Below are positions 36,872-46,587 of a stretch of 64,000 nt of DNA, piece after piece. Position numbers and translations under genes: made by a program. The notes under the pieces were generated by a model. That model saw nothing but the letters and a program-made list of their open reading frames with translations, was not told the DNA's origin and searched no databases. The stretch's first letter is position 1. Each line of letters begins with the position of its first letter. Origin of the DNA: Comamonas badia DSM 17552 (GTDB taxonomy: Bacteria; Pseudomonadota; Gammaproteobacteria; Burkholderiales; Burkholderiaceae_C); NCBI RefSeq assembly GCF_000484635.1, contig NZ_AXVM01000001.1:62001-126000 (forward strand). The letters are read 5' to 3'.

Positions 36872-38182
36872 ATGACCATGCAATTGGCAGAACACAAGGC
36901 AACGCTGTCGTTCAACAACGGCAGTCCCAGCGTCGACCTCCCGGTCTACCAGGGCAGCATCGGCCCGGAAGTCGTGGACATCCGCAAGCTCTACGGTCAG
37001 ACCGGCATGTTCACCTACGACCCGGGCTTCCTCTCCACCGCATCGTGCCAATCCTCGATCACCTACATCGACGGCGAAAAGGGCCGCCTGCTCTACCGCG
37101 GCTACCCGATCGAGCAGCTGGCCACGCAATGCGACTTCCTGGACACCTGCTACCTGCTGCTCAAGGGCGATCTGCCCAACGAGACACAACGCGGGGATTT
37201 CCACAAGCTGGTGCTGCAGCACACCATGGTGCACGAGCAGATGCAGTTCTTCCTGCGCGGTTTCCGCCGCGACGCGCACCCCATGGCCGTGCTCACCGGC
37301 CTGATCGGCGCGCTCTCGGCCTTCTACCACGACAGCACCGACATCCATAACCCGGAGCACCGCGAGATCGCCGCCATCCGCCTGATCTCCAAGCTGCCGA
37401 CACTGGTGGCGATGGCCTACAAGTACGGCGTCGGCCAGCCCTACATGTACCCGCGCAACGACCTCTCCTACGCCGGCAACTTCCTGCGCATGATGTTCGG
37501 CACGCCCTGTGAGGACTACAAGGTCAATCCGGTGCTCGAAAAAGCGCTGGACCGCATCTTCATCCTGCACGCCGACCACGAGCAGAACGCCTCCACCTCC
37601 ACCGTGCGCCTGTGCGGCAGCTCGGGCACCAACCCGTTCGCCGCCATTGCCGCCGGCGTGGCCTGCCTCTGGGGCCCGGCCCACGGCGGTGCCAACGAAG
37701 CCTGCCTGAACATGCTGGAACACCTGCAGGCCAACGGCGGCATCGCCAAGGTGGGCGAATTCATGGAGCAGGTCAAGGACAAGAACAGCGGCGTGAAGCT
37801 GATGGGCTTTGGCCACCGCGTCTACAAGAACTACGACCCGCGCGCCAAGCTCATGCAGGAAACCTGCAACGAGGTACTGGCCGAGCTGGGCCTGGAAAAA
37901 GACCCGCTGTTCGCGCTGGCCAAGGCGGTGGAAAAAATCGCACTCGAAGACGACTACTTCGTGCAGCGCAAGCTCTACCCGAACGTCGATTTCTACTCCG
38001 GCATCGTGCAGCGCGCGATCGGCATCCCGGTCAAGCTCTTCACCGGCATCTTCACGCTGGCGCGCACCGTGGGCTGGATCGCCCAGCTCAACGAAATGAT
38101 CGGCGACCCGGAATACAAGATCGGCCGCCCGCGCCAGCTCTACGTCGGCGCACCGGAGCGCAACGTCTCCGCGCAACGCTGA
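36872..38182 (+). CDS. gltA: Citrate synthase
   Basis: 436-residue type II citrate synthase, which condenses acetyl-CoA and oxaloacetate. The active-site histidines lie in [11 protein letters not shown] and [23 protein letters not shown] and [10 protein letters not shown] are also family signatures. Start [10 protein letters not shown] at 36872 (a second ATG two codons on is possible). It ends the sdhCDABE-gltA group, followed by a strong terminator. Confidence 0.97.
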   Translation: MTMQLAEHKATLSFNNGSPSVDLPVYQGSIGPEVVDIRKLYGQTGMFTYDPGFLSTASCQSSITYIDGEKGRLLYRGYPIEQLATQCDFLDTCYLLLKGDLPNETQRGDFHKLVLQHTMVHEQMQFFLRGFRRDAHPMAVLTGLIGALSAFYHDSTDIHNPEHREIAAIRLISKLPTLVAMAYKYGVGQPYMYPRNDLSYAGNFLRMMFGTPCEDYKVNPVLEKALDRIFILHADHEQNASTSTVRLCGSSGTNPFAAIAAGVACLWGPAHGGANEACLNMLEHLQANGGIAKVGEFMEQVKDKNSGVKLMGFGHRVYKNYDPRAKLMQETCNEVLAELGLEKDPLFALAKAVEKIALEDDYFVQRKLYPNVDFYSGIVQRAIGIPVKLFTGIFTLARTVGWIAQLNEMIGDPEYKIGRPRQLYVGAPERNVSAQR

Positions 38183-38225
38183 TCCCCCTGTTTGCCGTGC
38201 AGGCCATCCGCCTGCACGCATCCCG

Positions 38226-38256
38226 GCCCGCAGGCCACAAGCCTGCGGGCTTTTTT
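38226..38256 (+). terminator. Rho-independent terminator after gltA
   Basis: GCCCGCAGGC-CACAA-GCCTGCGGGC, a perfect 10-bp stem with a five-base loop, is followed by six T residues. It is the clearest terminator in the window and closes the sdh-gltA transcription unit. Confidence 0.93.
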
Positions 38257-38277
38257 CCGGGCGTTGCTGCCATCAAG

Positions 38278-38327
38278 CCATAATGGGCTGCAGCGCACGC
38301 ACGACATGCGCCATAAGCTATCAATAC
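38278..38327. repeat. Interspersed palindromic repeat (copy E)
   Basis: AATGGGCTGCAGCGC, a short centre, then ATGCGCCATAAGCTATCAAT. It ends immediately before the AGGAG ribosome-binding site of fghA, so the fghA leader is formed largely by the repeat. Confidence 0.65.
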
Positions 38328-38338
38328 AGGAGAAAACC

Positions 38339-39205
38339 ATGTCCACCCTGCTCGATCTCAAGGATGTCCACGCCTGCTTTGGCGGTGCCCAGCGCACCTA
38401 TGAGCACGCCTCGCGCGAAATCGGGCTGCCGATGCGGTTTTCTGTCTTTCTGCCACCGGCTGCGCTGGAAAACCACCGCGTGCCTGCGCTGCTCTACCTC
38501 GCCGGGCTGACCTGCAACGAGGAAACCTTCATGATCAAGGCGGGCGCCCAGCGGCTGGCGGCGCAGCTGGGCCTGGCGCTGATCGCCCCGGATACCAGCC
38601 CGCGCGGCGCCAACGTCGAGGGCGAATCGGCCGCCTGGGATTTCGGCGTGGCCGCCGGCTTCTACCTCGATGCCACAGAGGCGCCCTGGGAGCGCCACTG
38701 GCGCATGGAAAGCTATCTGCTGGCCGAACTGCTGCCGCTCGTCAGCGTATCGCTGCCCGTGGATACGCAGCGCCTGGGCATCTTCGGCCACAGCATGGGC
38801 GGGCACGGCGCGCTCACCCTGGCGCTGCGCCACCCCGGCAAGTTCAAGAGCCTCTCTGCCTTCGCACCCATCAGCCACCCGACACAATGCCCCTGGGGGC
38901 AAAAGGCCTTCAAAGGCTACCTCGGCGACGACGCGGTGCGCTGGGCGCAGCACGATGCGACGCTGCTGATGCAAAGGCAAAGCGCGCCGCCCTACCCCGG
39001 CGGCATCCTGATCGACCAGGGCCTGGCGGACAAATTCCTCGTGGAACAACAATTGCTGCCCGAGGCCTTCGAAGCGGCCTGCCAGCAAGCCGGCCAAGCG
39101 CTGACGCTGCGGCGCCAACCCGGTTACGACCACGGCTACTACTTCATCCAGACTTTCATCGAAGACCATCTGCGCCACCACGCGCGCGCGCTGGGCCTGG
39201 GCTGA
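38339..39205 (+). CDS. fghA: S-formylglutathione hydrolase
   Basis: 288-residue alpha/beta-hydrolase (esterase D family) that hydrolyses S-formylglutathione in glutathione-dependent formaldehyde detoxification. The nucleophile is in GHSMGGHGAL, the acid probably in DQGLADKFL, and the histidine in GYDHGYYFI; YLAGLTCNEETF is also diagnostic. The usual partner, glutathione-dependent formaldehyde dehydrogenase, is not adjacent. Start MSTLLDLKD at 38339 with AGGAG upstream. Confidence 0.95.
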   Translation: MSTLLDLKDVHACFGGAQRTYEHASREIGLPMRFSVFLPPAALENHRVPALLYLAGLTCNEETFMIKAGAQRLAAQLGLALIAPDTSPRGANVEGESAAWDFGVAAGFYLDATEAPWERHWRMESYLLAELLPLVSVSLPVDTQRLGIFGHSMGGHGALTLALRHPGKFKSLSAFAPISHPTQCPWGQKAFKGYLGDDAVRWAQHDATLLMQRQSAPPYPGGILIDQGLADKFLVEQQLLPEAFEAACQQAGQALTLRRQPGYDHGYYFIQTFIEDHLRHHARALGLG

Positions 39206-39296
39206 TCACGCCGAACGCCAGCGCGCTTGGCAAAGCAAGCGTTTTCATAGACAATCGGACCTTCTGCGGTGGCCTCAGACGGCGCACGCAGCACCG

Positions 39297-39325
39297 GCCC
39301 GGCCAACCCTGTTGCCCGGGCTTTT
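39297..39325 (+). terminator. Possible terminator after fghA
   Basis: GCCCGG and CCGGGC form a 6-bp stem with a 13-base loop, followed by TTTTG. The stem is short and the loop long, so the call is tentative. The preceding 39218-39250 contains a partial match to the interspersed repeat (CAAGCGTTTTCATAG). Confidence 0.4.
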
Positions 39326-39378
39326 GTCCGTTTGCGCGCATTGCATGCGTCAACACATTTTTTGGATAGGAGCCGGCC

Positions 39379-39786
39379 ATGGCACGCAAACCACAGATCA
39401 CTCTGTCTTCCCTCGATTACGAACGGCTGCAGGCGCTGCTGGAGAAGGACGGCAATGCCTTCCCCGGCCGCGAGGCACTGGAAGCCGAACTCGACCGCGC
39501 GGACGTGCTCGAACCCAAGGACATGCCGCCCAACGTGGTGACGATGAATTCCACCGTGCGCTTCACGCTCAAGGAATCGGGCAAAACCAATACGCTGCAG
39601 CTGGTCTATCCCAGGGACATGGACGGTTCGAGCGACAAGGTCTCCATCTTTGCGCCGGTAGGCATCGCCCTGCTGGGCCTGCGCGTGGGCGATGAGCTGC
39701 AGATGCCCAGCCCCACCGGCCAGGTGACGGTGCATGTGGAGGCGATCACCTGGCAACCCGAGAGCGCCGGCGAACTGCACCGCTGA
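39379..39786 (+). CDS. rnk: Nucleoside diphosphate kinase regulator Rnk
   Basis: 135-residue Rnk. MARKPQITLSSLDYERLQAL begins a short coiled N-terminus, and the C-terminal part is the GreA/GreB-like domain (TLQLVYPRDMDG, VGIALLGLRVGDELQMPSP). Rnk binds RNA polymerase through this domain and affects nucleoside diphosphate kinase levels in E. coli. GGATAGGAG lies upstream of the ATG. Confidence 0.9.
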   Translation: MARKPQITLSSLDYERLQALLEKDGNAFPGREALEAELDRADVLEPKDMPPNVVTMNSTVRFTLKESGKTNTLQLVYPRDMDGSSDKVSIFAPVGIALLGLRVGDELQMPSPTGQVTVHVEAITWQPESAGELHR

Positions 39787-39813
39787 CCGGCGGGGTTGTG
39801 CCCTCGGCCCGCG

Positions 39814-40950
39814 TCACGCAAGCAGCGCGGTGGCAAGGCCCGCGCCCAGCAGTCCGGCCTGCCAGCGCAGCGAACTGCGCCAGGTAGGCCGCTGGTGCTC
39901 CACGGCGACGTAGAGCAAGCACCCTGCGGCGATCGAAAGCCCATAGGCCAGCGCCATGCCGGCGATCGCCACCGGCACCGACTCGGGCCAGAGGCTGGCC
40001 ACCAGCGCATTGACCAGCAGGCACACCGCGAAGTGCACCAGGAAGACGGAATACGAAATCCGCCCCAGCAGGCGCAGCGGCGCCCAATCACACCAGCGCG
40101 CCGCCTGCGGCACGCGCAGCGCCAGCACCAGCAGCAAGGCCGTCAGCCCCGCCAGCAGAATGCGAGCACGCCAGTCCAGTGCCAATGCCAGCGCCGTCAG
40201 CCCCGCGATCAGGCCCGCCCAGAGCCACGCTCGGCGCGCCGAACCCGCATGCGCGCCCCAGTAGGCCAGCATGCCCAACCCGTAGGCGCCGAAGAAATAC
40301 ACCGCCCAGGCATCCCAGCGGCTTTCACGGTTGAACCCCAGCAGCGAGAGCGCCGCCAGCGCCACGGTCAGCAGCTGCGCCAGCGTCAGCGGCCCATGCC
40401 AATGCCAGCCCATGCGCCCGCGGGTCCAGAGCGCCAGCCAGTGCACGCCCACCAGCCCCAAGGTGGAAAAGGCAAAGAGCTGAAAATCGATGGCGACATA
40501 CCAGACCCCGGCCGACAGCGATTCCTGCCCCAGCACGCCCTGCAGCAGCAGCGCATGGGCGAGCAGCTGCCACAGACCGGGATCGGCGCTGACCATGGCG
40601 GGATCGGCCAGCCAGGGGCGCACCAGCGCATCCACCAGCACCACGATGACCAGCGCCGCCGCATAGGGCACCACCAGCCGCTCGAAGCGCCCCGCGATGC
40701 GCCCCCAGGGCCGCCGCTGGCGAGCGTTGCCGTGCGGTGCCAGGCTGGCCGCCGCCAGATAGCCGCCGAGCACCAGAAACACCTGCACCGCCATGCGCGC
40801 GTACCGCACCAGCCAATCCGAAAGACCGGGCGCCGCCGCGTGCAAGGTATCGGACAGCGGTCCGTAGAAGGCCAGGTGGTGCCAGACGATGGCGGTACAC
40901 GCGAGGGCCTTGGCGCCGTCGATCAAGGCGTTGCGGGAGGATTCGGACAT
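39814..40950 (-). CDS. Acyltransferase family 3 membrane protein
   Basis: 378-residue polytopic membrane protein of the acyltransferase-3 (OafA/NodX) family: DGAKALACTAIVWHHLAFYG contains the conserved histidine pair and FLVLGGYLAAASLA, FERLVVPYAAALVIVVL follow. About ten hydrophobic helices are visible, ending near YSVFLVHFAVCLLVNALVA. Such enzymes acetylate or acylate sugars or other envelope molecules; the substrate is unknown and no glycan cluster is nearby. Confidence 0.82.
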   Translation of the reverse strand: MSESSRNALIDGAKALACTAIVWHHLAFYGPLSDTLHAAAPGLSDWLVRYARMAVQVFLVLGGYLAAASLAPHGNARQRRPWGRIAGRFERLVVPYAAALVIVVLVDALVRPWLADPAMVSADPGLWQLLAHALLLQGVLGQESLSAGVWYVAIDFQLFAFSTLGLVGVHWLALWTRGRMGWHWHGPLTLAQLLTVALAALSLLGFNRESRWDAWAVYFFGAYGLGMLAYWGAHAGSARRAWLWAGLIAGLTALALALDWRARILLAGLTALLLVLALRVPQAARWCDWAPLRLLGRISYSVFLVHFAVCLLVNALVASLWPESVPVAIAGMALAYGLSIAAGCLLYVAVEHQRPTWRSSLRWQAGLLGAGLATALLA

Positions 40951-41044
40951 GGGAAAACGAACGGAAAAACCAAACGCCCCGCAGAATGAGCAGGGCTACC
41001 GGCTGCAACATGCGCGGCCGCTTCAGCGCTGACGCACGGACCCT

Positions 41045-42004
41045 TCAGCGCAGACGCACGCGTGCCGCCGCGTATTCACGGCGCAAGCGCTCCACCAGGT
41101 CCGCGGTGCCGGTGACGGCCGTGATCGCGCCAATCCCCTGCCCGCAGCCCCAGATGTCTTTCCAGGCCTTGGCGCTGTTGCTGCCCTCGCCGGTGGCGAA
41201 ATTCATCTTGGTCGGGTCGCTCTCGGGCAGCTTGTCGGGGTCCATGCCACTGTTGCGTATGCTGCCCTTGAGGTAGTTGCCGTGCACGCCGGTGTAGAAG
41301 TTGCTGTAGACGATGTCGTCGGAATCGCAATCCACGATCATCTGCTTGTAACCCTCCACGGCGCGCGCCTCGTGCGTGGCGATGAAGGCCGAGCCGATGT
41401 AGGCCAGATCCGCCCCCATGGCCTGCGTGGCCAGCACCGCGCCGCCCGAGGCGATGGCACCCGAAAGCGCCAGCGGCCCGTCGAACCACTGGCGGATTTC
41501 CTGCACCATGGCAAACGGGCTCTTGACGCTGGCATGGCCGCCCGCGCCCGCCGCCACCGCGATCAAGCCGTCGGCACCCTTCTCGATCGCCTTGTGCGCA
41601 AACCGGTTGTTGATGATGTCGTGCAGCACCACGCCGCCCCAGCTGTGCACGGCCTGGTTCACGTCCTCGCGCGCGCCCAGGCTGGTGATGACGACGGGCA
41701 CCCGGTACTTGGCGCACATCTGCATGTCGTGCTCCAGCCGGTCGTTGCTCTTGTGCACGATCTGGTTGATGGCAAACGGCGCTGCGGGCTGGTCGGGGTG
41801 GGCCTTGTCCCAGGCGGCGAGTGCCTCGGTGATCTCGGCCAGCCATTCGTCGAGCTGCGATGCGGGCCGCGCATTGAGCGCCGGCATGGAGCCGACCACG
41901 CCGCTGGTGCATTGCGCGATCACCAGCTGGGGGTTGCTGATGATGAACAGCGGCGAACCGATCACCGGCAGGCGCAGCTTGTCAAACACGGGAGGCAAAG
42001 CCAT
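41045..42004 (-). CDS. Nitronate monooxygenase-like flavoprotein
   Basis: 319-residue FMN TIM-barrel protein of the 2-nitropropane dioxygenase / nitronate monooxygenase family. It shows LPVIGSPLFIISNPQLVIAQ at the N-terminus, GVVGSMPALNARP, GADGLIAVAAGAGGHAS and LSGAIASGGAVLATQAMGAD (phosphate-binding). It may oxidise alkyl nitronates; some relatives act elsewhere. It lies downstream of the acyl-CoA dehydrogenase gene on the same strand, with repeat copy F between them. Confidence 0.85.
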   Translation of the reverse strand: MALPPVFDKLRLPVIGSPLFIISNPQLVIAQCTSGVVGSMPALNARPASQLDEWLAEITEALAAWDKAHPDQPAAPFAINQIVHKSNDRLEHDMQMCAKYRVPVVITSLGAREDVNQAVHSWGGVVLHDIINNRFAHKAIEKGADGLIAVAAGAGGHASVKSPFAMVQEIRQWFDGPLALSGAIASGGAVLATQAMGADLAYIGSAFIATHEARAVEGYKQMIVDCDSDDIVYSNFYTGVHGNYLKGSIRNSGMDPDKLPESDPTKMNFATGEGSNSAKAWKDIWGCGQGIGAITAVTGTADLVERLRREYAAARVRLR

Positions 42005-42019
42005 CGCAAAATCCTTTAT

Positions 42020-42070
42020 AAAAAATATGGCTCTGACGCTTTACCAGCAAGCGTCAATAGCTACTTTTAT
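42020..42070. repeat. Interspersed palindromic repeat (copy F)
   Basis: AAAAATATGGCTCTGACGC, a short centre, then GCAAGCGTCAATAGCTAC and TTTTAT. This is one of the clearest copies and fills most of the gap between the acyl-CoA dehydrogenase stop and the nitronate monooxygenase start. Confidence 0.7.
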
Positions 42071-42078
42071 GGAAGTAA

Positions 42079-43869
42079 TCAGAATGCGTCCAGCGCCAGT
42101 GCGCAGGCGCTCGCCCCGCCCTGCAGGATGGCGTCGCGCTGTCCGGCGGTGCGCGTCAGGATGTGTTCGGCGTAAAACTGTGCGGTGGCGATCTTGGCCT
42201 GCATGAAGGCGGCATCCTGCCCCTGCGCCAGCTGCGCTTGCGCCACCAGCAGCGCGCGCCCCATCTGCCAGCCCGTCACCAGATTGCCCGCCAGCAGCAG
42301 ATAGGGCACGCTGCCGGCGAACACCGCATTGGGCTGGCCCTTGGCCTGGCGGGCGACGAAATCCACCACCTCCAGGAAGATGCCGCGTGCCGCCGCCAGT
42401 TGCCTGGCCATGGATTGGGCCGCCGCCGTGCCGCTGGCCTGCAGCTCGGCCTCGGTCTTTTCAATCTGCGCGGCGACGGCCTGGGCGGTAGCGCCGCCAT
42501 CGCGCAGGGTCTTGCGGCCCACCAGATCGTTGGCCTGGATGGCGGTCGTGCCTTCGTAGATCGTCAGGATGCGCGCATCGCGCAGGTGCTGCGCCGCGCC
42601 GGTCTCTTCGATGAAACCCATGCCGCCATGCACCTGCACGCCCAGGCTGGCCACTTCCTGGCTCATTTCGGTGCTGTAGCCCTTGACCAGCGGCACCATG
42701 AATTCGTAGAAGGTCTGGTTCTGTTTGCGCACGGCGGCGTCCGCGCTGTGGTGTGCGGCGTCATACGCGGCAGCGGCCACGCTGGCCATGGCGCGGCAGC
42801 CTTCGGTGAGCGCACGCATGGTCATCAGCATGCGGCGCACATCCGGGTGGTGAATGATGGGACCGCTGCCCGGCAGGCTGCCATCGACCGGGCGGCTCTG
42901 CACCCGATCGCGCGCGTACTGCACGGCGCGCTGGTAGGCGCGCTCGGCGATCGCAATGCCCTGCATGCCGACCGCGTAGCGTGCCGAGTTCATCATGATG
43001 AACATGTATTCGAGGCCGCGGTTCTCTTCACCCACGAGGTAGCCCGTCGCCCCCCCATGGTCGCCAAACTGCAGCACCGCCGTCGGGCTGGCCTTGATGC
43101 CCAGCTTGTGCTCGATGGACACGCAATGCACGTCGTTGCGCGCGCCCGGCGTGCCATCGGCATTCAACACGAACTTGGGCACGACGAACAGGCTGATGCC
43201 CTTGACGCCCTCCGGCGCCCCGGCCACGCGCGCCAGCACCAGGTGGACGATGTTGTCCGCCATGTCGTGCTCGCCGTAGGTGATGAAAATCTTGGTGCCG
43301 AAGACCTTGTACGTGCCGTCGCCCTGCGGCTCTGCCTTGGTGCGTACCAGCGCCAGATCCGAGCCGGCCTGCGGCTCGGTCAGGTTCATGGTACCGGTCC
43401 ACTCCCCGGTCACCAGCTTTTCGAGGTAGGTCGCCTTGAGCGCGTCGCTCCCCGCCGTGAGCAGCGCCTCGATCGCGCCATCGGTCAGCAGCGGGCACAG
43501 CGCAAAGCTCATGTTGGCGCTGTTGAGGATTTCCACGCAGGCCGCGCCGATCGTCTTGGGCAGGCCCTGGCCACCGAAATCCGTCGGGTGCTGCAAGCCC
43601 TGCCAGCCGCCTTCGGTGAATTGGCGGTAGGCCTCCTTGAAGCCCGCGGTGGTCGTCACCTTGCCATCGCTCCATGCGGACGGATGCACGTCACCCTCGA
43701 CATTGAGCGGCTCCAGCACGCCCTCATTGAACTTGGCGCATTCCTCCAGCACGGCAGCCGCGGTGTCCAGGCCCGCGTCTTCAAAGCCCGGGAGTCGCGC
43801 GACCTGGTCGATGCGCGCGAGATGCTCCATGGCAAACAACATGTCTTTGACGGGGGCGACGTAACTCAT
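42079..43869 (-). CDS. Acyl-CoA dehydrogenase (long, FadE/AidB-like C-terminus)
   Basis: 596-residue acyl-CoA dehydrogenase, longer than the usual 380 residues because of a C-terminal extension found in one subgroup with a FAD-linked oxidation role in fatty-acid catabolism. [37 protein letters not shown] and [20 protein letters not shown], followed by [16 protein letters not shown], are visible. Start [11 protein letters not shown] at 43869. etfA lies just upstream, separated by a terminator, so electrons probably pass to the encoded ETF. Confidence 0.93.
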   Translation of the reverse strand: MSYVAPVKDMLFAMEHLARIDQVARLPGFEDAGLDTAAAVLEECAKFNEGVLEPLNVEGDVHPSAWSDGKVTTTAGFKEAYRQFTEGGWQGLQHPTDFGGQGLPKTIGAACVEILNSANMSFALCPLLTDGAIEALLTAGSDALKATYLEKLVTGEWTGTMNLTEPQAGSDLALVRTKAEPQGDGTYKVFGTKIFITYGEHDMADNIVHLVLARVAGAPEGVKGISLFVVPKFVLNADGTPGARNDVHCVSIEHKLGIKASPTAVLQFGDHGGATGYLVGEENRGLEYMFIMMNSARYAVGMQGIAIAERAYQRAVQYARDRVQSRPVDGSLPGSGPIIHHPDVRRMLMTMRALTEGCRAMASVAAAAYDAAHHSADAAVRKQNQTFYEFMVPLVKGYSTEMSQEVASLGVQVHGGMGFIEETGAAQHLRDARILTIYEGTTAIQANDLVGRKTLRDGGATAQAVAAQIEKTEAELQASGTAAAQSMARQLAAARGIFLEVVDFVARQAKGQPNAVFAGSVPYLLLAGNLVTGWQMGRALLVAQAQLAQGQDAAFMQAKIATAQFYAEHILTRTAGQRDAILQGGASACALALDAF

Positions 43870-43885
43870 GGCAAATCCTCTGGGC

Positions 43886-43912
43886 AAAAAAAGGGCACCG
43901 CACGCGATGCCC
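43886..43912 (-). terminator. Rho-independent terminator after etfA
   Basis: Read on the minus strand: GGGCATCGC and GCGGTGCCC form a stem of about 9 bp with one wobble pair, followed by seven T residues. It separates the etfBA transcript from the downstream acyl-CoA dehydrogenase gene, which then needs its own promoter or read-through. Confidence 0.85.
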
Positions 43913-43930
43913 CTGGAGCGTTGCAGCGCC

Positions 43931-44863
43931 TTACAGCGCCTTGACGAGTTCGGGCACGGCGACGAACAGGTCGGCCACGAGGCCGTAATCGGCGACCGAG
44001 AAGATCGGCGCCTCCTCGTCCTTGTTGATCGCGACGATGACCTTGGAGTCCTTCATGCCGGCCAGGTGCTGGATCGCGCCCGAGATGCCGCAGGCGATGT
44101 AGAGCTGCGGCGCGACGATCTTGCCGGTCTGGCCGACCTGCAGGTCGTTGGGCGCATAGCCCGCGTCGACCGCGGCGCGGCTGGCGCCGATGGCGGCACC
44201 CAGCTTGTCGGCCAGCGGGGTCATGACTTCGTTGAACTTCTCACTGCTGCCCAGCGCACGGCCGCCCGAGACGATGATCTTGGCCGCCGTGAGTTCGGGG
44301 CGCTCGCTCTTGGAAAGCTCGGCGCCGACGAACTGGCTCTTGCCCGAATCGGCCACCGCTGCAAGGCTTTCGACCGCGGCCGAGCCACCCGTGGCAGCCG
44401 CCGCGTCAAAGCCCGTGGTACGCACGGTGATGACCTTGGTCGCGTCCAGGCTCTGCACCGTGGCGATCGCGTTGCCGGCGTAGATCGGACGCTCGAAGGT
44501 GTCGGCGCCGTCCACCTTGGTGATGTCGGAAATCTGCGCCACGTCCAGCCTGGCGGCCACGCGTGGCGCGGTGTTCTTGCCACTGGCGGTCGCCGGGAAC
44601 AGGATGTGGCTGTAGTTGCCGGCAATCGCCAGCACCTGGGCGGCCAGGTTTTCCGCCAGGCCGTTCTTCAGGCTCGCGCCATCGGCGTGCAGCACCTTGG
44701 CGACGCCCGCCACCTGGCTGGCGGCCTGGGCCACGGCCGCGGCGCCTTCTCCGGCGACGAGGACATGCACCTCGCCCCCGCAGGCAGCGGCGGCGGTGAC
44801 GGTGTTGAGGGTGGCAGCCTTGAGGCTGGCGTTGTCGTGTTCGGCAATGACGAGTGCGGTCAT
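43931..44863 (-). CDS. etfA: Electron transfer flavoprotein subunit alpha
   Basis: 310-residue FAD-binding ETF alpha subunit. The C-terminal FAD domain reads [19 protein letters not shown], then [20 protein letters not shown] and [15 protein letters not shown]; the N-terminal domain begins [18 protein letters not shown] carries electrons from acyl-CoA dehydrogenases to ETF:ubiquinone oxidoreductase. The start at 44863 is 17 bases after etfB. Confidence 0.97.
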   Translation of the reverse strand: MTALVIAEHDNASLKAATLNTVTAAAACGGEVHVLVAGEGAAAVAQAASQVAGVAKVLHADGASLKNGLAENLAAQVLAIAGNYSHILFPATASGKNTAPRVAARLDVAQISDITKVDGADTFERPIYAGNAIATVQSLDATKVITVRTTGFDAAAATGGSAAVESLAAVADSGKSQFVGAELSKSERPELTAAKIIVSGGRALGSSEKFNEVMTPLADKLGAAIGASRAAVDAGYAPNDLQVGQTGKIVAPQLYIACGISGAIQHLAGMKDSKVIVAINKDEEAPIFSVADYGLVADLFVAVPELVKAL

Positions 44864-44880
44864 GTTCTTTTTCCTTTCCC

Positions 44881-45630
44881 TCAGATCACCTTGGCTTCGT
44901 TGCGCAGCTTCTCGACGAGGGCTGCGACATCGGCCACCTTCACACCGGCGCCGCGCTTGGGCGGCTCGCTCACCTTGAGCGTCTTCAGGCGCGGCGCGGC
45001 GTCCACGCCCAGATCGGCGGGGGTGACGGTGTCGAGCTGCTTCTTCTTGGCCTTCATGATGTTGGGCAGCGTGACGTAGCGCGGCTCGTTCAGGCGCAGG
45101 TCGGTGGTGATGATGGCCGGCAGCGTCACGCTGATGGTTTCCAGGCCGCCGTCCACTTCGCGCGTGACGGTGGCCTTGCCGTCCGCCACTTCCACCTTGC
45201 TGGCGAAGGTGGCCTGCGGCAGGTCGGCCAGCGCGGCCAGCATCTGGCCGGTCTGGTTGGCGTCGTCGTCGATCGCCTGCTTGCCCAAGATCACCAGGCC
45301 GGGCTGCTCCTTGTCGACCAGCGCCTTGAGCAGCTTGGCGACGGCCAGCGGCTGCAATTCGTCGTCGGTCTGCACCAGGATGGCACGGTCCGCGCCTATG
45401 GCCATGGCGGTGCGCAGGGTTTCCTGGCATTGCGTGACGCCGCAGGAGACGGCGATGACCTCGGTGACCACGCCCTTTTCCTTCAGGCGCACGGCCTCTT
45501 CGACGGCGATTTCGTCAAACGGGTTCATGCTCATCTTGACGTTGGCGATGTCCACACCGGTGTTGTCCGACTTGACGCGGACCTTGACGTTGTAGTCCAC
45601 CACGCGCTTGACAGGGACCAGGACCTTCAT
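44881..45630 (-). CDS. etfB: Electron transfer flavoprotein subunit beta
   Basis: 249-residue ETF beta subunit, which holds [40 protein letters not shown] and [20 protein letters not shown] are conserved signatures. It is first in the etfBA operon. The upstream 136 bases contain a palindrome and an AT-rich promoter-like stretch. Confidence 0.97.
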   Translation of the reverse strand: MKVLVPVKRVVDYNVKVRVKSDNTGVDIANVKMSMNPFDEIAVEEAVRLKEKGVVTEVIAVSCGVTQCQETLRTAMAIGADRAILVQTDDELQPLAVAKLLKALVDKEQPGLVILGKQAIDDDANQTGQMLAALADLPQATFASKVEVADGKATVTREVDGGLETISVTLPAIITTDLRLNEPRYVTLPNIMKAKKKQLDTVTPADLGVDAAPRLKTLKVSEPPKRGAGVKVADVAALVEKLRNEAKVI

Positions 45631-45712
45631 GGGAGGGGCTCCTCGGGTAGTTGTTGAAAGGGTTGGATGAATGCGCCGGCGATTTTATGTTGCAGCGCAC
45701 CAACAAAATAGA

Positions 45713-45720
45713 ACGATCGT
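45713..45720. promoter_or_regulatory. Palindrome ACGATCGT upstream of etfB
   Basis: An 8-base perfect palindrome, extended imperfectly on both sides (CACGATCGTT on the minus strand), in the etfB/enoyl-CoA hydratase intergenic region. On the minus strand CATAAAAT lies downstream at about 45681-45688 as a possible -10. A TetR-type regulator of fatty-acid genes is one possibility; none is encoded nearby. Confidence 0.3.
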
Positions 45721-45766
45721 GCTTTTTTAAATTATGCCAGCGAAAAAGCCGGGTGTCGAGCACGCA

Positions 45767-46576
45767 TCACGCCGTGTGGGCAGGCAGCGCGGGCTTCCAC
45801 GCCGGCGTGCGCTTTTCGGCAAAGGCGCGGGCGCCTTCCTGTGCGTCGGCATCCATCATGTTGGCCGCCATGGTCTGCCCGGCAAGCTGGTAGGCCGCCT
45901 GCAGGCCAAGCTCGCGCTGCTGGTAGACCAGCTTCTTGCCCATGGCGACGGCCACGGGGGGTTTCTCGACGATGGATCGCACCAGCTTTTCCACCTCGGC
46001 ATCGAGCTGCCCGGCCTCCACCACGCGGTTGACCAGCCCCTCCTTCAGGGCCGTTTCCGCATCGATGAAGTCACCGGTGAGCAGCATTTCCATCGCCCGC
46101 TTGGCCGGCACGTTGCGCACCAGCGGCACGCTGGGCGTGGCGCAGAACAGGCCGTAGTGGATGCCGCTGGTGGCAAAACTCGATTCGCTGCTGGCCACGG
46201 CCAGGTCGCACTGCGCCACCAGCTGGCAGCCGGCCGCCGCCGCTATGCCCTGCACGCGCGCGATGACCGGCACGTCGAGCTGGTTGATGGACAGCATCAT
46301 GCGGCTGCACTGGCCAAACAGCGTGCGGTAGTAATCCAGCTCGGGGTGCGCCGCCATGTCCTTGAGGTTGTGCCCGGCGCAGAACGCCTTGCCGCTGCCC
46401 GCCAGCACCACCGCCCGCGCACCGGCATCCCTGGCGACCGCATCCAGCGCCTGCTGCAACGCGGTCAGCATCTCGCTGCTGAGCGCATTGAAGCGCCTGG
46501 CATCGTTCATCGTCAGCGTGTGGACACCGCGCTCGTCGCGCGTGGTGATCAAAAGGTCTTGTGCATCGGTCGTCAT
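45767..46576 (-). CDS. Enoyl-CoA hydratase/isomerase family protein
   Basis: 269-residue crotonase-fold protein. LAGSGKAFCAGHNLKDMAA contains the oxyanion-hole glycine, and GIAAAAGCQLVAQCDLAVAS the second; FATSGIHYGLFCATPSVPLV and MLLTGDFIDAETALKEGLVN complete the signature. The usual catalytic glutamates of enoyl-CoA hydratase 1 are not obvious, so the exact reaction is open. GGAG eight bases upstream favours the ATG at 46576 over 46588. It lies between etfB and the deacetylase gene on the same strand. Confidence 0.86.
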   Translation of the reverse strand: MTTDAQDLLITTRDERGVHTLTMNDARRFNALSSEMLTALQQALDAVARDAGARAVVLAGSGKAFCAGHNLKDMAAHPELDYYRTLFGQCSRMMLSINQLDVPVIARVQGIAAAAGCQLVAQCDLAVASSESSFATSGIHYGLFCATPSVPLVRNVPAKRAMEMLLTGDFIDAETALKEGLVNRVVEAGQLDAEVEKLVRSIVEKPPVAVAMGKKLVYQQRELGLQAAYQLAGQTMAANMMDADAQEGARAFAEKRTPAWKPALPAHTA

Positions 46577-46587
46577 TGGCATCTCCA

